From the NCBI GenBank assembly GCA_937996615.1, contig CALKVD010000160.1, positions 1-8,644 of the forward strand: a DNA stretch of 8,644 nucleotides, written 5' to 3'. Below, in pieces: positions 5,674 through 8,644 of this stretch. The stretch is from an uncultured Rickettsiales bacterium (lineage in GTDB: Bacteria; Pseudomonadota; Alphaproteobacteria; Rickettsiales; Midichloriaceae). Position numbers and translations under genes: made by a program. The notes beneath the pieces are model-generated. The model had not been told where the DNA came from. It was given only the letters and a program-made list of their open reading frames with translations, and did no database searches. Each line of letters begins with the position of its first letter. Position 1 is the stretch's first letter.

Positions 5674-7071
5674 TTATTTTTTTAGTAGCTTCCTTTTGAT
5701 TATATTTAGCATTTCTGTCCTATTATAGCTGAACCCGCTCTTGGCCCACAGATCTTTTGCTTCATTGAGAATTATACCAATACTTTTTGCTTCTATTCCC
5801 ATTTTTTTTATATCATTACCATTGACTGGCAATATGTCATTATGGCTTTTGCTATTAACATATAGCGTTCTTATATCATGATATGTATCATCACCCCCCA
5901 AAATATAATTACGTAATAACAAAGATTGATATAGAGTATGTCCAATCCTAAACAACATCTCCCTTTGATTAGATTTTGTTATTCCGACCTCCTGTCGTAT
6001 TTCTGCAACAGTGGTGATATATTTTTTATCTTGGTTGCTTAATTTCCAATCTTCGCATAATTTTTTTATATCTGCTTGATCATACCCTAAAACATAAAGC
6101 AGGGCTGATAAATTAGCGATCGGGTGATTTGAGATAAACCGAAGATTTGCAATTTCTTTGCTTGTGTAATCTTGTGATATTGTGTTATCTTGGAGATACA
6201 GCCACTGGAACATCCCAGCTTGATACATTTGAGCCAGAATTTTGGGACTGGTGTCGAATGACAAAATTTTCTTAACCTCTCCCCAAATCCTTTCTCTCGA
6301 TAATGATTTTATATTATGCTGTAAAGAGATGACCACCTCCAGTTGTTCTGGTTCTATCTCGCTGTTCAGATATGCAACAAAACGAAAGTAACGTAAAATC
6401 CTCAGATAATCTTCTGCTATTCTTTTTGCTGGGTCGCCAATAAATTTGATCTGATTATTTTTTAGATCTTCAATTCCGTTGAAATAGTCATATACCTTGC
6501 CGCTACTATCCAAAGACAAGGCGTTAATAGTGAAATCTCGCCGTGCTGCATCGCTTTCCCAATTTGTTCCAAATTTTACTGTGGCATACCGTCCATCACA
6601 TTCCAAATCTTGACGAAGGGTTGTGATCTCATATGTATTATAGCTTTTTTTTTGATTGGGGATAGTTGGATTGTCTTCTATAATTGCAGTAACGGTTCCA
6701 TATTTAATTCCTGAATCAATGATATTGATGCCTGCTTTTGAGATAATCTCCTTGACTTTGTTTGGCTCTAGGTTGGTTGCAAGATCAATATCTGATTGAT
6801 AGTGGGTTGGGATTTGAGCTTGATTTTGTAAATTGTTTTGCGCCGAGCTGGTTCCCGGATTAGACCTATTCGTTGTTGGATTTGTTGGTTTTTCTGTTGA
6901 GAACGGATTATAGTAATAGTTTGGTTGAGGAAAATTAGAATGCAATTTTTTATATATTATATCACGGACATATCCACCTATAACTCTAGCTTCTCCATAT
7001 TTATTAAGGATTTCTAGCAAAAATTTGGCTTCAGCTGGTAAATTACAGTTGACTAATTCTATTCTATGCAT
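5674..7071 (-). CDS. cca: CCA tRNA nucleotidyltransferase, class II, with a low-complexity insertion
   Basis: The product belongs to the class II CCA-adding enzyme / poly(A) polymerase family, which adds or repairs the 3' CCA of tRNAs in the cytoplasm. Key motifs are visible: the GG nucleotide-binding motif IGGYVRD at 31-37; the metal-binding DxD at D94/D96 (SDIDLAT); the RRDFTINAL block at 177-185; GDPAKRIAEDYLRILRYFRF at 212-231; and SRERIWGEV at 258-266. No HD phosphohydrolase domain is seen at the C-terminus. The odd point is 56 residues between the GG motif and the DxD where relatives have about eight: residues 42-90 are rich in Asn, Pro, Gln, Ser and Thr. A smaller insertion of around ten residues lies near 134-146. 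At 465 residues the enzyme is longer than usual. The ATG at 7071 has no Shine-Dalgarno. A PcnB-type poly(A) polymerase cannot be fully excluded from sequence, but CCA addition is likelier. Confidence 0.93.
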   Translation of the reverse strand: MHRIELVNCNLPAEAKFLLEILNKYGEARVIGGYVRDIIYKKLHSNFPQPNYYYNPFSTEKPTNPTTNRSNPGTSSAQNNLQNQAQIPTHYQSDIDLATNLEPNKVKEIISKAGINIIDSGIKYGTVTAIIEDNPTIPNQKKSYNTYEITTLRQDLECDGRYATVKFGTNWESDAARRDFTINALSLDSSGKVYDYFNGIEDLKNNQIKFIGDPAKRIAEDYLRILRYFRFVAYLNSEIEPEQLEVVISLQHNIKSLSRERIWGEVKKILSFDTSPKILAQMYQAGMFQWLYLQDNTISQDYTSKEIANLRFISNHPIANLSALLYVLGYDQADIKKLCEDWKLSNQDKKYITTVAEIRQEVGITKSNQREMLFRIGHTLYQSLLLRNYILGGDDTYHDIRTLYVNSKSHNDILPVNGNDIKKMGIEAKSIGIILNEAKDLWAKSGFSYNRTEMLNIIKRKLLKK

Positions 7072-7107
7072 TTTTTATTGGTTTTTATCTATTTTTTTAT
7101 TGGTTTT
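7071..7107. repeat. 15-bp direct repeat in the cca leader
   Basis: TTTTTTATTGGTTTT occurs at 7071-7085 and again at 7093-7107, 22 bases apart. Read in the cca direction this is AAAACCAATAAAAAA twice, and the copy nearest the gene runs straight into the ATG at 7071. It appears to be a short duplication of the translation-initiation region; slippage in AT-rich DNA is the simplest cause. Confidence 0.6.
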
Positions 7108-7227
7108 AAAATATGAAGATTTATTAATCAAATCGCCAAAAGTCAAAAGTTTGTAGTTTACTTTTCACTCTTTACATGTTACTCAGTAATTTGTTGTCGT
7201 TTTTAATTATAAATAAATTAGTATCAC
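7072..7227. promoter_or_regulatory. Divergent cca-lpxD promoter region
   Basis: This spacer of 156 bases separates the divergent starts of cca and lpxD and must hold both promoters if each is transcribed from here. Apart from the repeated leader at 7071-7107 and a short tandem CAAAAGT near 7136-7149, no operator is evident. TATAAA at 7208-7213 is a possible -10 box for lpxD, but no good -35 box lies 16-18 bases before it. Confidence 0.3.
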
Positions 7228-8271
7228 ATGGCAATAGACTCTAGATTTTTTATCAATCACGGACCTTTCAAGCTTATTGAATTGATGCAATCGCTAGCAA
7301 TTCAATACGAGATTATTGGTGATCCAAATATTTTGGTTGAAGACGTCGCTGTTTTGGCTGAAGCCAAATCGAGCCAGATTACGTTTTTTGCTAACCATAA
7401 ATATACAGAACAGCTCCACCAAACCAAAGCCGGGGTATGTCTAATCAAAGAGGTTGATATTCCAATTGCGCCAGAATCCTTAACTCTAGTTGTGGTAGAA
7501 GATCCATATTCAACTTATGCGAGAATAGTCGGGGTTTTTTATACTGAGCGTTTTATTCTTGATCGCAACTTGTCTCAGATTTCTCCTGGTGCATACGTTA
7601 ATGAAAGTGCGAAAATTGGCCAACGGGTTTATATTGAATCCGGAGCTTATATTGGCGCTCTTACAGTTGTTGGCGACGGGTGTATCATTGCAGCTAATGC
7701 TTATATAGGGGACGGCGTAACTTTAGGCCCAAATTGCAGAATTGGTCCAAATGCTAGCATTATTCATAGCGATATAGGTCGCAATTGTGTTGTGTATCCC
7801 GGAGCAAGGATCGGTCAAGACGGATTTGGCTTCGCTCTATATCAAGGTGAAACCCATAAAATCACCCAACTAGGTAGAGTCGTTGTTGGGGATAGAGTCG
7901 AGATCGGCGCCAATACTTGTATTGACCGAGGGACGATCGAAGATACTAAAATTGGTAATGATACTAAAATAGATAATCTGGTGCAAATAGGTCATAATGT
8001 TATAATTGGTAATTCTTGTATAATTGTTGGTCAAGTCGGAATTGCTGGTAGCACCACTCTCGGTGATGGGGTGATGATCGGTGGTCAGGCAGGTGTTGCC
8101 GGCCATTTGCAAATTGGTGCTGGAGCAATTCTCGAATCACAAAGCGGCGTAACTTCCGATATAGAAAAAGGTGGTAGAGTCGCTGGACATCCTGCTGTCC
8201 CTGCTATGCAATGGAGAAGGCAGCAAGTTTTTTTTCAAAAGGCGGTCTCTAAATCGGACAAGTCCAATTAG
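7228..8271 (+). CDS. lpxD: UDP-3-O-(3-hydroxyacyl)glucosamine N-acyltransferase
   Basis: LpxD carries out the third step of lipid A synthesis in the cytoplasm, moving a 3-hydroxyacyl chain from acyl carrier protein to the 2-amino group of UDP-3-O-acylglucosamine. The 347-residue length is normal. Residues 1 to about 110 form the uridine-binding N-terminal domain, with the typical SSQITFFANHKYTEQL block at 48-63. Residues 118 to about 315 are hexapeptide repeats ([I/V]GxxxxI) that fold as a left-handed beta helix, including GQDGFGFA at 196-203 and CIDRGTI at 231-237. H256 in VQIGHNV matches the catalytic histidine of the family. VAGHPAVPAMQWRR leads into the short C-terminal helix. The gene stands alone: no lpxA, fabZ or bamA is adjacent, unlike the usual cluster. 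It implies an outer membrane with lipid A. The ATG at 7228 has no clear Shine-Dalgarno. The stop codon lies in a 15-bp tandem duplication. Confidence 0.97.
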   Translation: MAIDSRFFINHGPFKLIELMQSLAIQYEIIGDPNILVEDVAVLAEAKSSQITFFANHKYTEQLHQTKAGVCLIKEVDIPIAPESLTLVVVEDPYSTYARIVGVFYTERFILDRNLSQISPGAYVNESAKIGQRVYIESGAYIGALTVVGDGCIIAANAYIGDGVTLGPNCRIGPNASIIHSDIGRNCVVYPGARIGQDGFGFALYQGETHKITQLGRVVVGDRVEIGANTCIDRGTIEDTKIGNDTKIDNLVQIGHNVIIGNSCIIVGQVGIAGSTTLGDGVMIGGQAGVAGHLQIGAGAILESQSGVTSDIEKGGRVAGHPAVPAMQWRRQQVFFQKAVSKSDKSN

Positions 8272-8285
8272 GATAGGTCCAATTA
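8256..8285 (+). repeat. Adjacent 15-bp tandem repeat across the lpxD stop codon
   Basis: GGACAAGTCCAATTA (8256-8270) is followed directly by GGATAGGTCCAATTA (8271-8285), identical at 13 of 15 positions. The unit length is five codons, so frame is kept: the first copy encodes the terminal DKSN and the TAG stop spans the junction. The second copy would encode DRSN and then TAA in the same frame. It looks like a local slippage duplication. Confidence 0.75.
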
Positions 8286-8390
8286 ATCTCTAAACCTAAG
8301 GTTGTACTAAATTTTTACAGTATACCACTCCAAAACAACTCCGCTCCTATCTAATGTCATAATTGTATCATAGTATAGCGACATAGCGTC

Positions 8391-8405
8391 ACACTATAAT
8401 AGTGT
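8391..8405. repeat. Short palindrome between the converging lpxD and right-edge gene
   Basis: ACACTAT (8391-8397) and ATAGTGT (8399-8405) are perfect complements around one central base, giving a six-pair stem with a three-base loop. It sits between two convergent genes, where a shared terminator would be expected, but no T-run follows on either strand. AACCTAAC occurs nearby at 8409-8416 and 8427-8434. Confidence 0.35.
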
Positions 8406-8437
8406 CCTAACCTAACCCATAATCTCAACCTAACTCT

Positions 8438-8641
8438 TTAGGCATAGCTTTTAATCAGCATTACATCCCGCGGTGATAGGACCCCATCGTTGGCTGATTC
8501 AAATAACACAACCTCTTCCCATTTGTTGCAGGCATAATGGATAATCTGCTTCAGTCTGTTGGTACTGGTGCCAACATCATTTAAGACATCAATTTGATAA
8601 TGTGCTATTCTTTGCAAAATTTTAGTAAAAAACTCTTGCAT
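8438..8641 (-). CDS. Hypothetical protein, small or cut by the right edge
   Basis: An ATG at 8641 opens a frame of 67 residues ending at TAA (8438-8440). The frame stays open to the last base of the window, so this may be the C-terminal part of a longer protein. I do not recognise the sequence. It reads as a mixed, soluble, probably helical protein: MQEFFTKILQRIAHYQIDVL at the start and VLSPRDVMLIKSYA at the end, with one Cys and no membrane segment. Its composition is ordinary for a real gene. It converges on lpxD across a spacer of 166 bases. No function can be proposed. Confidence 0.5.
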   Translation of the reverse strand: MQEFFTKILQRIAHYQIDVLNDVGTSTNRLKQIIHYACNKWEEVVLFESANDGVLSPRDVMLIKSYA

Positions 8642-8644
8642 AAA

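Noticed and set aside
7870..8112. Antisense frame inside lpxD
   Set aside because: It is an antisense shadow of the hexapeptide repeats, whose repetitive codons keep the opposite strand open.

Overview
The window is AT-rich DNA from a Gram-negative bacterium. It carries a lipid A gene (lpxD), a class II CCA-adding enzyme gene (cca) and the two core genes of a cbb3-type cytochrome c oxidase (ccoN, ccoO). This set, the loose AT-rich spacers, the near absence of Shine-Dalgarno sequences and two proteins built from degenerate helical repeats suggest an Alphaproteobacterium, perhaps a host-associated Rickettsiales-like or Holosporales-like lineage. The gene families are clear from the sequence; the taxonomic placement is inference.

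Layout, left to right. Positions 1-1405 (minus strand) hold the first 468 codons of a large repeat protein that runs off the left edge; it is one uninterrupted frame. Positions 1744-2703 (minus) encode a smaller repeat protein of 319 residues with a predicted C-terminal membrane hairpin. Both proteins repeat a motif of the form L-x-x-x-H-hydrophobic-x-F, at about 33 residues in the first and exactly 36 in the second, so they look like relatives in an unrecognised repeat family. Positions 3068-3805 (ccoO) and 3820-5355 (ccoN) form a compact oxidase operon on the minus strand. Positions 5674-7071 (minus) are cca, with an unusual low-complexity insertion of about 48 residues between its two nucleotide-binding motifs. 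Positions 7228-8271 (plus) are lpxD. Positions 8438-8641 (minus) are a small or right-truncated gene of unknown function.

How the genes relate. CcoN and CcoO together form the oxygen-reducing core and membrane-anchored cytochrome c of a high-affinity terminal oxidase. No ccoQ or ccoP follows ccoO; the next genes on that strand are the two repeat-protein genes, so CcoP must lie elsewhere, be replaced, or be absent. lpxD stands alone, without lpxA or fabZ beside it. The cca and lpxD genes diverge from a 156-bp spacer. The three spacers over 300 bp (1406-1743, 2704-3067, 5356-5673) show no convincing RNA gene or ORF. Two of them do hold non-random structure: a nested inverted repeat at 2928-2982 and a cluster of ATTACT/AGTAAT words at 5446-5563 upstream of ccoN.

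The most unusual content is the pair of adjacent repeat proteins at the left and the insertion in the CCA enzyme. I see no complete new multi-gene system, phage, transposon, CRISPR array or tRNA.
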